The notes under the pieces are model-generated. The model was given only the letters and a program-made list of their open reading frames with translations. It made no database searches and was not told the origin of the DNA. The position numbers and the translations under genes are program-made. This document shows positions 1-11,441 of a stretch of DNA of 64,000 nucleotides, one piece after another. Location: assembly GCA_013396655.1 (NCBI GenBank), contig WBMV01000261.1:282436-346435 (forward strand), written 5' to 3'. The first letter of the stretch is position 1, and each line of letters starts with the position of its first letter. This DNA is from Campylorhamphus procurvoides. Taxonomy: Eukaryota > Chordata > Aves > Passeriformes > Dendrocolaptidae.

Positions 1-934
1 GTTAAACTCTGAATTCTCTCAGCCTCCCGTGGGAGTTTTTAAGGGGACCTTGTTACTGTCTTAAAAATATCCCGAAGGGAAAAGTGCCTCATTTTCAAGC
101 CCCTTTTGAAGCAGGATTCATACAGGGAGATGTTAAGGCTTGAGGAAATTCTTTAGGATGATTGGGGAGTGTATTAGCTCCACTTTAGGGATCAATGCTG
201 AATTTCCAGGGGTGTTTTTTCCATCTTTATGTGGCTCTCAGAGCCATCCATGTGCCTGAGATGTCGGTGTAGGATGGAAAATCCATATCCCTGCTTGGGC
301 TGCAATGTTTCCCTGGCTGCTGATATTTGGGAACCAGGGGGTTTAGTTCAAGGCCGGCTCTGATTTACAGCCTGCTCAGTTTTTTCCCCCTCTCTGGAGT
401 TTTTCCAACCCAAAATAAAGCCTCCCAGGCAGCTGCATTCTGCCACTTCTTCCTAAAAGGGAAGAGGAAAGAGCCGTGGATGGGGTCCAGCAGCTCCGAG
501 CGAGCCAGCAGCTGCAACATTTTCTGCTCAGCTGACATTAATGAATCAAGAAAGGCTCACACATGATAGTAGAGGGAAAAGAGCCTTGAAGGGCAGGAGT
601 GGCACTGAATCAGGGCTTTGATTGATTGTCCACTGTCTTCTGTCCCTTCCTGGGGCATTCCTGGGACTCCCCCAGTCTCGTTTCCCATGGGGGGTGAAAG
701 AGCAGCCCTGGTTTGCAATGCTGCTCCCTGCAACAGCTCGTTGGGGATGGTGCTTATCAGGCCAGTATTCCATGTTTTCAGCATCCAAACATCCACAATT
801 CCCGATTATGGGTGAGGGGAGGTGTCTTGCACAGGGCAGGTGGGGAAAGGCAAAGTGGAAGGTGGAGCTGGAGGACACAGGGCTGTCCAGGGGCAGGGGA
901 GAGATGCATTACCTGCTCCATCAGTTGGCAGAGA
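1..934. other. Unique noncoding stretch
   Basis: No repeat family, RNA gene or exon is recognisable. Short open frames occur on both strands between 327 and 1104, but they overlap one another in several frames, show no known domain and have no convincing splice context. The last part (about 780-934) may be a decayed upstream continuation of the CR1 copy that follows, but the match cannot be made confidently by eye. Confidence 0.6.
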
Positions 935-1106
935 AGTGGAACAGGCTCTCCATGGTAGTGGTTGTGGTGCCAAGGCTGCCAGAGCTCAAGGAGCACTTGG
1001 CCAGCACTCCTGGGGACAAATGGGAGTTTGGTGTGTCCTGTGCAGGGCCACGAGTTGGACTTAATGATCCTTGTGGGTCCCTTCCAGCTCAGGATATTCT
1101 ATGAAT
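935..1106 (+). mobile_element. CR1 LINE 3' fragment, type B tail
   Basis: Sense-strand CR1 3' end. It includes the 'ccaaggctgccagagctcaaggagc' type segment at about 971-995, then 'gggccacgagttggactt' and the terminal 'cttccagctcaggatattctatga' ending near 1106. It is 5'-truncated, as is usual for CR1, and carries no reverse transcriptase reading frame. It abuts an oppositely oriented CR1 tail to tail. The 5' limit is approximate. Confidence 0.85.
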
Positions 1107-1486
1107 GGGTTGGGTTGGAAGGGACCTTAAAGCCCATCCAGTCCCACCCCCTGCCATGGGCAGGGACACCTTCCACTGGCCCAGGTTGCTCCAAGCCCTG
1201 TCCAACCTGGCCTTGGACACTTCCAGGGCTGGGGCAGCCACAGCTTCTCTGGGCACCCTGTGCCAGTGTCTCCCCACCCTCACAGGGAGGAATTACTTCC
1301 TAATATCCAATTTAAATCTATCCTGCTTCATCTTAAAATCATTTTCTTTCATCCTAACAGTGCATGCCCTTATTTAAAGTCCTCTCCAGCTCTCTTGGAG
1401 CCCCTTTAGACACTGATGGGGCTCTAAGGTCTCCCTGGAGTCTTCTCTTCTCCAGGCTGAACAGCCACAGTGCTCTCAACCTGTCA
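1104..1486 (-). mobile_element. CR1 LINE 3' fragment, type A tail
   Basis: Read on the minus strand, this is a CR1 3' region. On the plus strand it begins 'ggttgggttggaagggacc' and runs through 'ccatgggcagggacacc', 'ttgctccaagccctgtcc', 'ttggacacttccagggctgg' and 'cttctcttctccaggctgaac'. It is one of the longer copies in the window (about 380 bp). Small open frames inside it on both strands are incidental. The start is within a few bases of the 3' end of the plus-strand CR1 before it. Confidence 0.93.
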
Positions 1487-2262
1487 AAGGAGTGATAGAT
1501 TCACTCAAGACAAGGGAGTTGAACACACAAATGATGATGAGAGGGAAATCAGAACACCAGCTAAAAGTGAGCACCTCTGTGAATTCTTTGCTGCTCTGCT
1601 CTACCCTTTAGTGTCTCATTGTCCAGGCAGGACTTTACACATTTCGTTGTCTGACTGCTCTGCAGAAGTTTCTTTTGCAAGATCTGCTTCCAATCAGTTG
1701 GGAATTCTTGTAATTATGAGTCAACCCAGGCGAAAACTCTCTGAACTGAGCAGAGCACCAGCCAACTGAGCTCCTTTGATCTCACACTCTTTGGGTTAAC
1801 CAGTCACCATCAAAGCAATCATCATTATCTGCTGGAAGTTGAGAGACCAATTAGAGAATGGCAAAAAAGCTCCCCAACAACCCCCAAACCAACCCGAAAT
1901 AAATGATTAGTGTTAAATTCTCAGGTTTGGGATGGTTACCAGAGCTCGAGTGTTGCCGAGGGTTTTGCTGCTGGAGTCGACAACACAATAAGTTGGAATT
2001 GCAGTTTTTTGGTGGCTCATAACCAGTAAATCAGGGCTGGGAAGCTATACATTTACTGCAAATTTAAGGAGTTGTTCTTTCATTTTTAAGACTGCATTTT
2101 AAATCAAGTCAACAGCCATAAAGCAATATACAGCCTGTCTAGCTATTGTCTGGGGAACGAGCCCTGTGCTATCATCATTCCTTTTTATTATTATTAAATA
2201 TGGGGGCAGGGAGATTGTCAGTGTTCAGCCACCAGGTATGGAGCTCTATATACCTGTATACC

Positions 2263-2285
2263 TATATATATATATATATATATAT
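2263..2285. repeat. (TA)n microsatellite
   Basis: An uninterrupted TA dinucleotide run of 23 bp, preceded by the TA-rich sequence 'gctctatatacctgtatac'. The apparent tyrosine/isoleucine-rich peptides across it on both strands are by-products of the repeat. Confidence 0.97.
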
Positions 2286-2599
2286 GGGGTATGTGGCTGT
2301 ATCACAAATGATGAGCTCTCCTCTACCCAAGGCTTGAAGCTTGAAGGATCTGGAGGGGTTTGAGGGAAGAGAAGCCCCTTCCCAGCAGGTGCTGGGGCTG
2401 CTCCTGGGGCCAGACCCTTGTGCAGCTTTGGAGGAGAGCTGGAACCTCCAGACATGGCCAGGTTTCTCACAGTATTTCCTACTGGCCAGGAGAGGATGGT
2501 CCCAACTCATTGCTGAGTTTAAAAAAAACAAGCAGAGGTGGATTTAGCCCCAAACCAATTCACCACACCAAGCCCCTCTCTATATGTGAGAATTCTAAT

Positions 2600-2960
2600 A
2601 GGCAGAAATAAATCTATTCTTTTATCTTGGAACAGATTAAAAATAACTTTACCTGCAGACAAATTCCATAACTAGAATTCAAGCTTAATATTTTGTAGCA
2701 TTGAATCCGGTAAGATCATTATTTCTGCCTTGCTCTAGCAGGATGTAGTCTGCCAGCTAAAGGGAATGTGCATGTGTGTGTCACTGAGGGTTAACCTGGA
2801 ATTCAGATCTTAATCCTCAGCACAGACCTTTGATAGGCAAAGGAAGCTTTTGTTAATGCATTAATTTAAACTTGCTCACAGCAGCAGCAGTGGCTGATAG
2901 CTTGAAAGTAAATTCAGTTAGTATTTTTGGATAGTCCAGGGCTAAAGGAAACTCTTCATG
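2600..2960. promoter_or_regulatory. Candidate conserved noncoding element (AT-rich)
   Basis: A repeat-free AT-rich block with several homeodomain-like cores, including 'aagcttaatattttg', 'gttaatgcattaatttaaac' and 'attcagttagtattt'. It has no low-complexity explanation and no coding potential. The call rests on composition and motif content alone; conservation was not tested. Confidence 0.2.
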
Positions 2961-5900
2961 AATGGAAAATCTCTCATCTAAGCCTCTCAAGGAGCTCAGA
3001 AGGGATATTTATGCAAACATCTCCCTGAGCAGGAGGTGCTCGTGCTCTTAGTGGGAAAAGTTACAACTGCTGGGCTTTTTATGTCTCCTGGGAAAATGTT
3101 TCATATCACCAAATATGCAAACTTTGTTGGTGTTGAACCATTTTACTTCTCTTACACGGAGGGGAGAGGTTAATCAAGGCATATTGGCACATCTTGTTAA
3201 ATCTGGCTGGTTTTGCTCAGGGCAAAATTCAGGGTACAGCTGGGTAGCAATCCTGATTTGGCATCAGGTGAGAAGCTGGCAAATCAAAAGGACTTGATTT
3301 GTCAAAATCACTGTGCTCATGTTTCTGATCAGGAAGGCTTCTGGAATGACAAATCATTGTTCACCCAGGAATGAGTTACACTGGCTCCTCTTTTAAATTA
3401 GATCAGATAACCTTTATCGTTGTAGCTGAATGCTGAGATAATGTATTTTCTAACCCTGTGTACAAGGAATAAAGTGCAAAAAGTAGCACGATCTGGAATG
3501 ATGTAGCAGGACATAACACAACCAGCTTAAATAGGAACACAGCAAATGTTTGAATGGCAAACAATAAATCCATGTAATAGCATTTGAATAGAGTTCAATC
3601 CCAATGATGGCTTTGGTATTGATGAAACAGCTCAATTTTATGCCACTTCTTGTTTGGAGAGCTCAGAGTTTGCAGACATTGTTCAGTTTCTGAGACCAAG
3701 AGAAGCAGCTCTTTCTCTCTGCTGGTGCCAGAAATGGAGGCAGATAAAATTCCTCTTTTTCTCAGTTTACAAAGTGTTGGACAACCTTTTTGGCTGCATT
3801 TTACTTGTTGAGGTACAACCTTCATCTGCATGAGGAAGACGAAGAACAGGCTTAAACTATTCTGGGTGAGGGGTGACACACTTAGCTAGGAATTTGGATC
3901 TGATGGTTGGTCTATTGCTTTTACAAACCCCAGCAGAAAGAAAGGAATTACTGTATAATCTGTATATTATAGATCCAAATAAGACTGTTCCTTATTCCCT
4001 GGCTGTGTAAGGGGCTGGAAAGAGGCAGCATCATGTGCAGGCACTTGGCAGGTGCAGGATCAGCCCCTCAGGTGTAAAGCTTAATGAAAAGCCAGGCAAA
4101 TATTCATGAAAGGTCTGCATTTGATGTGACCTCCTTTCCACCTGAGCCATGATCCAGGCTGCTGCTCCCAAGAAGAGATTCTGATTTCCATCTGATAAGG
4201 CTTACGTTTTTTGGCAAAGGGAGGCTCAAAAATAATCCTTTTCTGAGCAGATAAATCATCTAAAGCACTGAAACATGCAGGGAAAGGTATGGCTAAATCT
4301 GCTGGCTGAGTTCGTGTGATTGCTTATTTTCAGGAGTCCCTCCTGGGAGCTGATTTTGTGGGAATGGCTTTGGGGGGGTGACTTGGTCCATGGCAGGAGG
4401 ACACGGAGCAGGGCTGTGCCCCGGGGCCAGGCAGAGCTAACCCTGAGCAATCAGCCCTGCGAGGTGCTGGCTCTTTGGAGCGATCAGAATTATTTAAGCC
4501 CCTGTTTAAAATGAAAATCCTAAAGGCCCAGCAAGTCAAGGGGCTGCTAATGTGCATGGAGTAAAGAGGCACTAAGTGCTCCGCTGGGCTGTAGCCAGGG
4601 GCTGAGTCTGTAGGATCCCAGCCCGAATTAAAACGAGGATTTGAGACCCAGCTGATAACAAAAGTTGTCACATGGCATTGGGACCTGCTGCTGATGTGGA
4701 GCTTTGCTGCTGGAGGGCTCTTCAGGCAGCTGAATGGAATCAGCTACAGCCCTTCCTTAGCATGAGGACAGCAGTGAGGAGAGAGTGGTTGTGATTATGG
4801 ACTAATTAGTCCAGTGCAAATGGACAGTGTTCATTTAAAATTGCTGGTGGTTCACAGGGTGAGACCAAGGCTTTGCACTCCATGGAGGTGCTTTTCTTGT
4901 CTCCAGCCTGGGGGGATCCTCCAGGAGAACCGGGTCTGAAAAAGCAAACTGCTGGTGGGGATAACAAACATTTACAATCCTAAACAAAATAATGAAAGAG
5001 ACAGTACTTTAGGTTTTAATGAGCACTGGAATGTTGTGTAAACCAATGTATGTACCATTTATCTGAGCCCCTGACTGCTCAAGGGACTGGGCCAGGTCTG
5101 GGATCATCATTAAATCTGGAAAACCATTTATGTGCAAGTTGGAGAGCAGGTAAATGATATAAATGATGAAAACCACAGGCTGGGGCAGACTGAAAGCTGC
5201 CCCTGGTGAGCTCATCTGGTCCCACCTCCCTGCTCAGGCAGGGTTCATCCCACACCACACGGCACAGGATTGTGTCCTGATGATTCCAAGGAACAGCAAT
5301 GCAGCTGATAATCACTTGGATCACCTTTGTCAGCCAAAGCAGCAGCAATAACACCAGAAATACAGTGCTGCTCACCTTCTGAAGGCTCAGAACACTGCAG
5401 AGGGCACCAAGGCCACCCATTAAGGTACCACAGTAGGGATGTGTGGAGGCACCAAGCACCAGAGTCTCCCAGGATTTCATAAAAAACAGGAATGGATTCC
5501 CAGCTTTCACTTAAATCTCATTTCTTGCCCTCATAAATATAAGAAAAAGCTTGAAAATGTGGACTCGAGCCTGCACATGGTCTATAAGAGCTGTGCTGTG
5601 CCCTGCCTGTGCCACCCCTGCCAAGGGGTGTGGGGCAGAGCCCACTGAGGACCAGGCTGGCTCGTGGTGCTCTGCACTAACAAGATGTTTGTTGCCCATG
5701 CAGAATGGTTTTACAAAAATAGCATTTTACAGGGATGACTCATGTTACAGGATCAACTCTCTGCATTGGAGCAGCACCTGCTCTAACTCACTCCATGGAA
5801 ATCCAGATAAGGCATTGGCAGTGACTGCAGGGCAGTGTCAGAGCAGAGCAGGAGGGAATTTGGCCCATGGGCTGGTCAATTCTGCTGCCAGCCTGCTCAG

Positions 5901-6779
5901 GGCTGCAAAATGAGCCTTTTGCTCTGCACCGCCTTAAATTCCAGGAGTCTTCACCAGTGCTGTAATAATAACAACAACAAAAAGTACTATTAAGAAGAAA
6001 TAATCATAATTAGCGCTTCCTTTTAATCATAGCCTCTCTTCAGGAACAAAAGCAGGGATGCAGAATTCTCCTCTGACCTTCAGACAGAAAGATAAGAGGC
6101 ACAGCTATAAAATATTGCAAAGAGGACTCAGGATAATTTCACCTAATCCTGACAATGCAGCCCCAGCCTTCCCAGGAGGATGATGACATTCAGAGTGTGA
6201 GCTGTTGCTAAGCTTTTGGAAAACATTTACTCTTTGGCCACAAGCTGCCTCTGGTCTTTGTCATTAGCAGAGACATTTCTGTCAGAAAATGTTGTTCCCT
6301 TTAAAATATTCTGTGAGCAAAGGCACTTAGGTGTCCAATGTGAGCTTTAAATTAAGACAAAAGTGGGTCTGTGTTGGAGGAGCTGCTGCCCCTCCACGCT
6401 CCCCATTTCCCCCTCAGTCCTCCCACCAGGGGTTCTCTCTGCAGTTTGGGGGCAAAAAGACCAGAGCTCAATGATTTTCTCGACAGGACACGCTGTTGGC
6501 TCAAACAATTTCCCTCCTAATTCCTTAGATCAGTATCTGGTCTACTCCCATGGCAATAACCAAGTGTAAACTCTAAGAAGCCCCAAGGTGGCTGTTGCCA
6601 TCCCTGCTGGCTGGCTCCTGGCTCCAGAAATGTCACTGCTGAAGGGTGTCACTGGAGCCCTGGGGCTCTGCAGGAGCCCTGGACCTGAACTCATTGCTTG
6701 GAGACATGATTCTTTCCTTTGGTTCTCAGAAAACCCTCTCTTTGTCAGCCTGTTTGATTTAACAGGCCCTGAGTGCCAT

Positions 6780-7010
6780 TGAAACAGAGAAGCTTTAATT
6801 CCCTCGATTTTGCAGAATTAAGGCATGCTTAGGCTATTTTATTGTACCTTGTAGTTATTTTGCTCCGTTTCTTTTGAGGACAAGTTAACAACTTTCTCAT
6901 CAGTTACAATAATTGCACAAATTATTCCTAAACCTGACATGCAAGCAGCTGGCTGTGAGCCTTTTGCACTGGAGGATTAAACCTTAGACTACAAAAAGAT
7001 ATTATATGGG
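6780..7010. promoter_or_regulatory. Candidate conserved noncoding element (AT-rich)
   Basis: Unique AT-rich sequence with spaced motifs such as 'gctttaattccctcg', 'gttacaataattgcacaaa' and 'aattattcctaaacctg'. It resembles vertebrate developmental enhancers in texture: AT-rich, not simple repeat, no open frame. This is inference from composition only. Confidence 0.18.
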
Positions 7011-8214
7011 AGAAGTTCAACAAAGCAGAGAGATATCAGATTAACCTGGGCTGGGACTCTGAGTGGGTCATTTGCCAGGAAGCTCAGCTCTTCCCTTCCC
7101 AATCAGGGCTGGAATTACCTGGCAACAATTTTGGTTTTTCTTCCCCCAGCTCTTCATTTTCTCTGCCCTTTTGCTGGTGTGGACTGAGAATTTCAATATG
7201 CTGAGTGACCCCTGAGTTTGCGTGATGAGTCAAGGTCTGGATCCTGGCAGAGGTTTGGGATGTGCTCACGCTGGAGGAATTGGCTCAGACTTATCCTGTC
7301 AGCTTTAGCATCCGACTGTCTCTGTCAGATCCCATTTGCTCTCGGTCCTGCCGGTGGCAAGAGGCTCTTTGGGGTGGTGACTCACAGCAGGAGCCTCAGT
7401 CTTTGGGTTTATCCTTTGAATTATCCTTTGGAGGTGCCTGTCTGTCCCCATGGACTGCAGGGGAGGCTCTAAGTGAGCTGGGTGTGAAGGTTGGCGTGGG
7501 GAGGGGATGGAGAGCGAGCTGTTCTTGCTTTGCATTTTGCTCATTCTCAGCAGAGGTTCAGGTTTCTCGCTCATTCAGGAAGGTGGTGTTGCTCACCCAA
7601 CCCCTGCCAGTGGCTGCTGCCAGTGGGGTGGAAGAGTTCAGTGTGATGGCACAGGCAGGGAGACACTGCCCTGACCCAAAACTGTGGAAAGAATTCAATG
7701 CTCAGAATTTTAAGATGATGCCCAATAAGTTTCTGTTGTTTCTTTCTCTGCTCCTCTTTCTATCAATTATAAACCTCTCCGTGGGAAGGGTTTTTTAAGA
7801 GGTGCAAGGACATCATTATAAGTATAAAAAAGGTATTCAGCAAAGTGCAAGAGGTTTCATTAATGGTTGTTGGCAAAGCAACACCTCAGGGAAGGACGTG
7901 CTGTGGGATCAGGACCTTGAAGTGCTTTCAGGTGATCTTGGAGAGAAAAGAAAGCCAATGCAGGTGCACCCTGAGGAGTCACGGTTTGTCTCCACAGTCC
8001 AGTGCAGTCCTAAATTTTTCCTAGAGCCAGGTGAGAGGAAAAAGTAGCCAGCCCAGAATTGTCAGTGCCTGAGTGTGTGCGTGCCCTCACCCCCACAGCA
8101 ACCCAGAAACCTGCACTGATTTATCTCCTTCCCCCTCATTTCCTGCATCCGAAGAGCCCAGTGAAAATCTGCACTTCCTGCGAAGGACAGTGCCTGGCAA
8201 TTACTTGGACAGAA

Positions 8215-8490
8215 GCTGAGTGTGTTCAATTTTGAGATAATTATAAATCTATTTAGGAAATCAAAGAAGCCACAGTGTATTTTTAAAGCGGAGTATTTTC
8301 TGCTCAACGTGGATAAAACCAGATAAACATGGCCATAAAAAACATTTCGCCTTCTCGTGTGGGCAGTTCAGCATCACGGAAAAGCAGCGCTTTTAACCTT
8401 TGCATGATTTAAAGAGAACGGTCTCTTATTCGATGCTGATAATTAGTCATCAAATGCAGAGCAGAGCATGTAACAAAATGAACCCCCAAT
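8215..8490. promoter_or_regulatory. Candidate regulatory element, AT-rich with retained CpGs
   Basis: The block combines homeodomain-like and POU/GATA-like motifs ('gagataattataaatc', 'ccagataaacatgg', 'tttgcatgattt', 'gctgataattagtcatc') with at least eight CpG dinucleotides between about 8285 and 8430, in a window where CpG is mostly depleted. Retained CpGs in AT-rich unique sequence suggest either selective constraint or lack of germline methylation. No coding potential is apparent. Confidence 0.3.
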
Positions 8491-9029
8491 CATTTCACTC
8501 TGGTGAGTTATTTCAGCTCCAGTGGATTGGTCTCTCCTTTCAGGAGCTAATAACCCAAACAGTTTTGTACCGTGGCCAGCAGATCCTCAGCGCTCTCCAT
8601 CAGCATTGCATCATCCTAAAACCTTTCTGTGCTCAAGCACAAGCTGGGGTTTGGCATCTCCCCTTGCCTTGGCTGGATGTTGTGCCCAACCTCTGCATCA
8701 GAACCCCGAGGTATCAACCCCCATCACAGCTCAGGGATGGAAAGATAATCGAGGAGAGAGCCAAAATGGGGCAAACTCATCGCAGCTCATCCCCTTCTTC
8801 ATTTGGGATGTAAATATTGGCTCTTTGATCTGTGTTTCCAGCCGTGATAAGGGGAAGGGAAGCAGTTTGTCCAGGGTGGAAAAAGTAAAGGTAAGGACTG
8901 TTCTGGTTTGGGGGGTTTTGGTTTGATTGGGTTTTAATTACCAATGAAAGGTGTTGAATCAAGTGCTGGGACAGCCATTCCCCTCCTGTCCAGGTAAAGC
9001 AGGTAAATGTTCTCTGGCAACCACTCCCT

Positions 9030-9126
9030 TCATGATGTTTTAGTGGGCATGGTGGCATTCAGTCAAAGGCTGGACCTGATGATTCTGTAGGTCTTTTCCA
9101 ACCTTAATGATCTGTATAATTCCATA
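9030..9126 (+). mobile_element. CR1 LINE 3' remnant, type C tail
   Basis: Decayed CR1 3' end in sense orientation: 'ggctggacctgatgattctg' followed by 'ggtcttttccaaccttaatg' and a degenerate terminal octamer region ('atctgtataattcc'). Only about 100 bp remain and divergence is visible throughout, so it looks old. Confidence 0.8.
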
Positions 9127-9779
9127 AGCATGTCCTCTTTGCACAGACCCAGAGTGGCAGGAGTGTGTCCCTTGGTGAGCTGCTCCCAGCACTCACTGAG
9201 CCACAGGCATCTCCCTGCTGGGCTTAGCTCTGCAAGGTATGGCCATAAATTACTTTCTGACCCTATTATTGTTATTGTTTTAACCTCTGGGCAGCTCCTC
9301 CCCTCGCATCTGTTTGTTCTGAAGTGTTTTCCAAATGAGAAATGCCAAATCCACTGATTTGTGAAATCCCTTTGTAGTTCATATTAAAACAAATCAAAAA
9401 AAAGCTGTGATTATTTTGGGTGGGATGCCAGGGAGCAGCGAAGGCAGCAGAGGAAGGAAGAGAAAGGCTGGAAAGGGACAAGTTGGTGGCACAGAGCTTG
9501 GCACAGCCTGGTGGGCCCATGTTTTGGTTTTAACCCATTTCTAGCTGGTGCAGCTTGGCTGCCACATCCCACAAAATGTGGCATGGGGAAAACTCCCTCA
9601 GTGCCCAGACACAAATGGAATCTCCAGGATCCTTCTCCTTTATTAGTTGTTGTGGTTTGCCTTAAATTCATTCCAGTTTGATGCAACACTGCTCTTCCTG
9701 GAGCCCTGGAAAGGAGTGAGTCTGATAGATCAGCTCAGCACAAGATATTGTGATGTGACAGCACCGATGTGGCTCTGCT
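9127..9779. other. Unique noncoding stretch
   Basis: Nothing recognisable. Overlapping short frames on both strands lack domains, and there is no repeat between the two flanking CR1 remnants. Confidence 0.5.
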
Positions 9780-9833
9780 GTGAGGACGGACTTGACCTTG
9801 GAGGGTTTTTCCAGCCTTAAGGATTCTGTGACC
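9780..9833 (+). mobile_element. CR1 LINE 3' terminal remnant
   Basis: A short remnant of a CR1 tail in sense orientation: 'ggacttgaccttggagg' then 'tttttccagccttaagg' and 'attctgtga'. Only the last 50 bp or so of the element can be recognised. It is similar to the type C tail at 9030, about 700 bp upstream, in the same orientation. Confidence 0.65.
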
Positions 9834-10239
9834 CAGGCAGGTGTTGCCCATGAGCCCAGGGGGTCTGTAGTGCCCTCATCCCTGTGCCAGCCCCAGCACA
9901 TGGCAGTGGGAGCGAGTGTGCCCAGCCAGGTGTGCTGTTCCCAGGGGAGCTGCTTGGGCTCTCCCTGAGGATAAATAACCCGAACACAGCTCTGTTATTC
10001 CTGTCTTGGCTTCATTCGTGAGGGGAAGGGGAGCTGCTGGAGTCAATGCCATGTGAGCACAGGGTGCTGTGCCTGTGCCAAGGGGGGACAGAGCTCCCAG
10101 TGTCCCAGCTGGGCTCACACAGGGACTGAGCCACATTCACACCCTCCTCTGCACACTCCGACCATTCTCTGGGCTCACCATCAAATTTGGGGGATAACCA
10201 GGATTTAAAAGGCAATTTGCTCCTTGTTCCAGCAGCATT

Positions 10240-10790
10240 AAAGATACATTGTGAGTGCCGGGCGGTGAAGCCACAGCTGTGCGCCAGGTTCGCTTGGAAC
10301 ACGACAGTGAATAAAATGAAATATGAGATTTATTGATCTTGTCTGCGCCGCATTGTTATTCACACAGAGTGAAATTCACCCTTAGGCACAGGACAAACAT
10401 TAGAGTTGGGAAAAAAACATTGCAGCTGAATGTTTTGTTTGGTGGGGAAAAAAACGCAGGTTTGAATCAGCTGAAAGCGCTGGTGAATTCGTGTTGCATT
10501 TGTCAAAGGGTTTCAGCACATAAAATCCCCCAAGAACATTTTTCAGGAAATCCAAACGATTGCTATTGATGTTTATTAAATGCAACATCTGCATTTTAAG
10601 GTCTGAAACAGCGTTTTTGCAATATTTATGAGGTTTACTTTGAAAATAATACCAACCCCTGACAAATGAACCAGTATTTTGCTTAGATTAAAAATCAACA
10701 GAATACAAAAATGATAAGCAAATATTAGGGGGTGTTCAGTTCTGAACGAAAACGTGATATTTTCCAGGTTGATTCACAATATTTCCCTAT
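10240..10790. promoter_or_regulatory. Candidate conserved noncoding element with CpG-retaining edge
   Basis: The left edge (10250-10365) holds about seven CpGs in roughly 115 bp ('gtgccgggcggtgaagc', 'ctgtgcgccaggttcgc', 'gtctgcgccgcattg'). The rest is AT-rich unique sequence with motifs such as 'gagatttattgatc', 'gcattgttattcac', 'gtttattaaatgcaac' and 'gcaatatttatgagg', plus further scattered CpGs. It has no simple repeats and no convincing frame. The texture resembles a vertebrate developmental enhancer; conservation has not been tested. Confidence 0.3.
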
Positions 10791-11416
10791 TCTTTTGGTT
10801 TAACCCATGAGAAATCCATTATCCTGAGCCTGCTGAGCTGGAACAGGGTGTTTGTGCCACTTCATTCCTGACACGATGCCCCAGTGACCTGCTGGCCTTG
10901 GGGTGACCTTCCTGTCCCAGGCTTTGCCTTTCTTTGGGTTTTCTAAGCTTATCCTCAGTGTTATGAAACTCGAGGTGAATCTCAGGATGTTGGGGATGCT
11001 GTGGCACAAACTGCTGCTTTGCTGAGGGTGTTCAGACTACACAGAAAGGCAGGAAGAGAATAAAAGAAACCAGTGGGAAGGTTATCCAGAACTCACAATA
11101 GATTTACATCAGTGTACGTGGAGCAGAGTCAGCTTTTGAAAAAGTCTGTAATAATTTAATGTGCATTATTAAATAATATAGATCTCAATGCAGCTGGTGG
11201 TGCTCCTGCCTGCACCAGTAGCAATTTGTACCTTTTATTTTTAATTGCAGACAATGTTCCCCTCTGTTCATTAATCTTGCATTGAGGCGTTGTTCTGCAG
11301 TGGGCTGGCACCGGTGCCAACGCCAACAGCAATGCCAGCAGATCCTCGGGAAGAGCTGAGAGGAGGGAAAACCTCTTCAGGCACCAGTGATGGGTGTTTG
11401 TGCCCCAGAAGAGCCT

Positions 11417-11441
11417 GGGCAGGGGCACTGGGCAATGGGGG
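11417..11441 (+). other. G-quadruplex motif
   Basis: Four G-runs separated by short loops (GGG-CA-GGGG-CACT-GGG-CAAT-GGGGG) on the plus strand, matching the standard intramolecular quadruplex pattern. It is followed by a GGTGGTGGTGGGG stretch. Confidence 0.7.

Larger units (their letters stand above)
1487..9029. other. Long unique noncoding stretch without CR1
   Basis: About 7.5 kb with no recognisable retroelement, the longest CR1-free interval in the window. It contains a TA microsatellite at 2263 and three AT-rich candidate regulatory blocks listed separately (2600-2960, 6780-7010, 8215-8490). The longest open frame (7262-7798, 178 codons) begins with GTG, has no known domain and is not supported as a gene. 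Other frames here are shorter and overlap on both strands. An A/C-rich tract lies near 1869-1900. Confidence 0.6.

Noticed and set aside
7262..7798. 178-codon plus-strand open frame
   Set aside because: It begins with GTG, has no known domain or codon signature, and overlaps other frames. It lies in the length range expected by chance in GC-moderate DNA.
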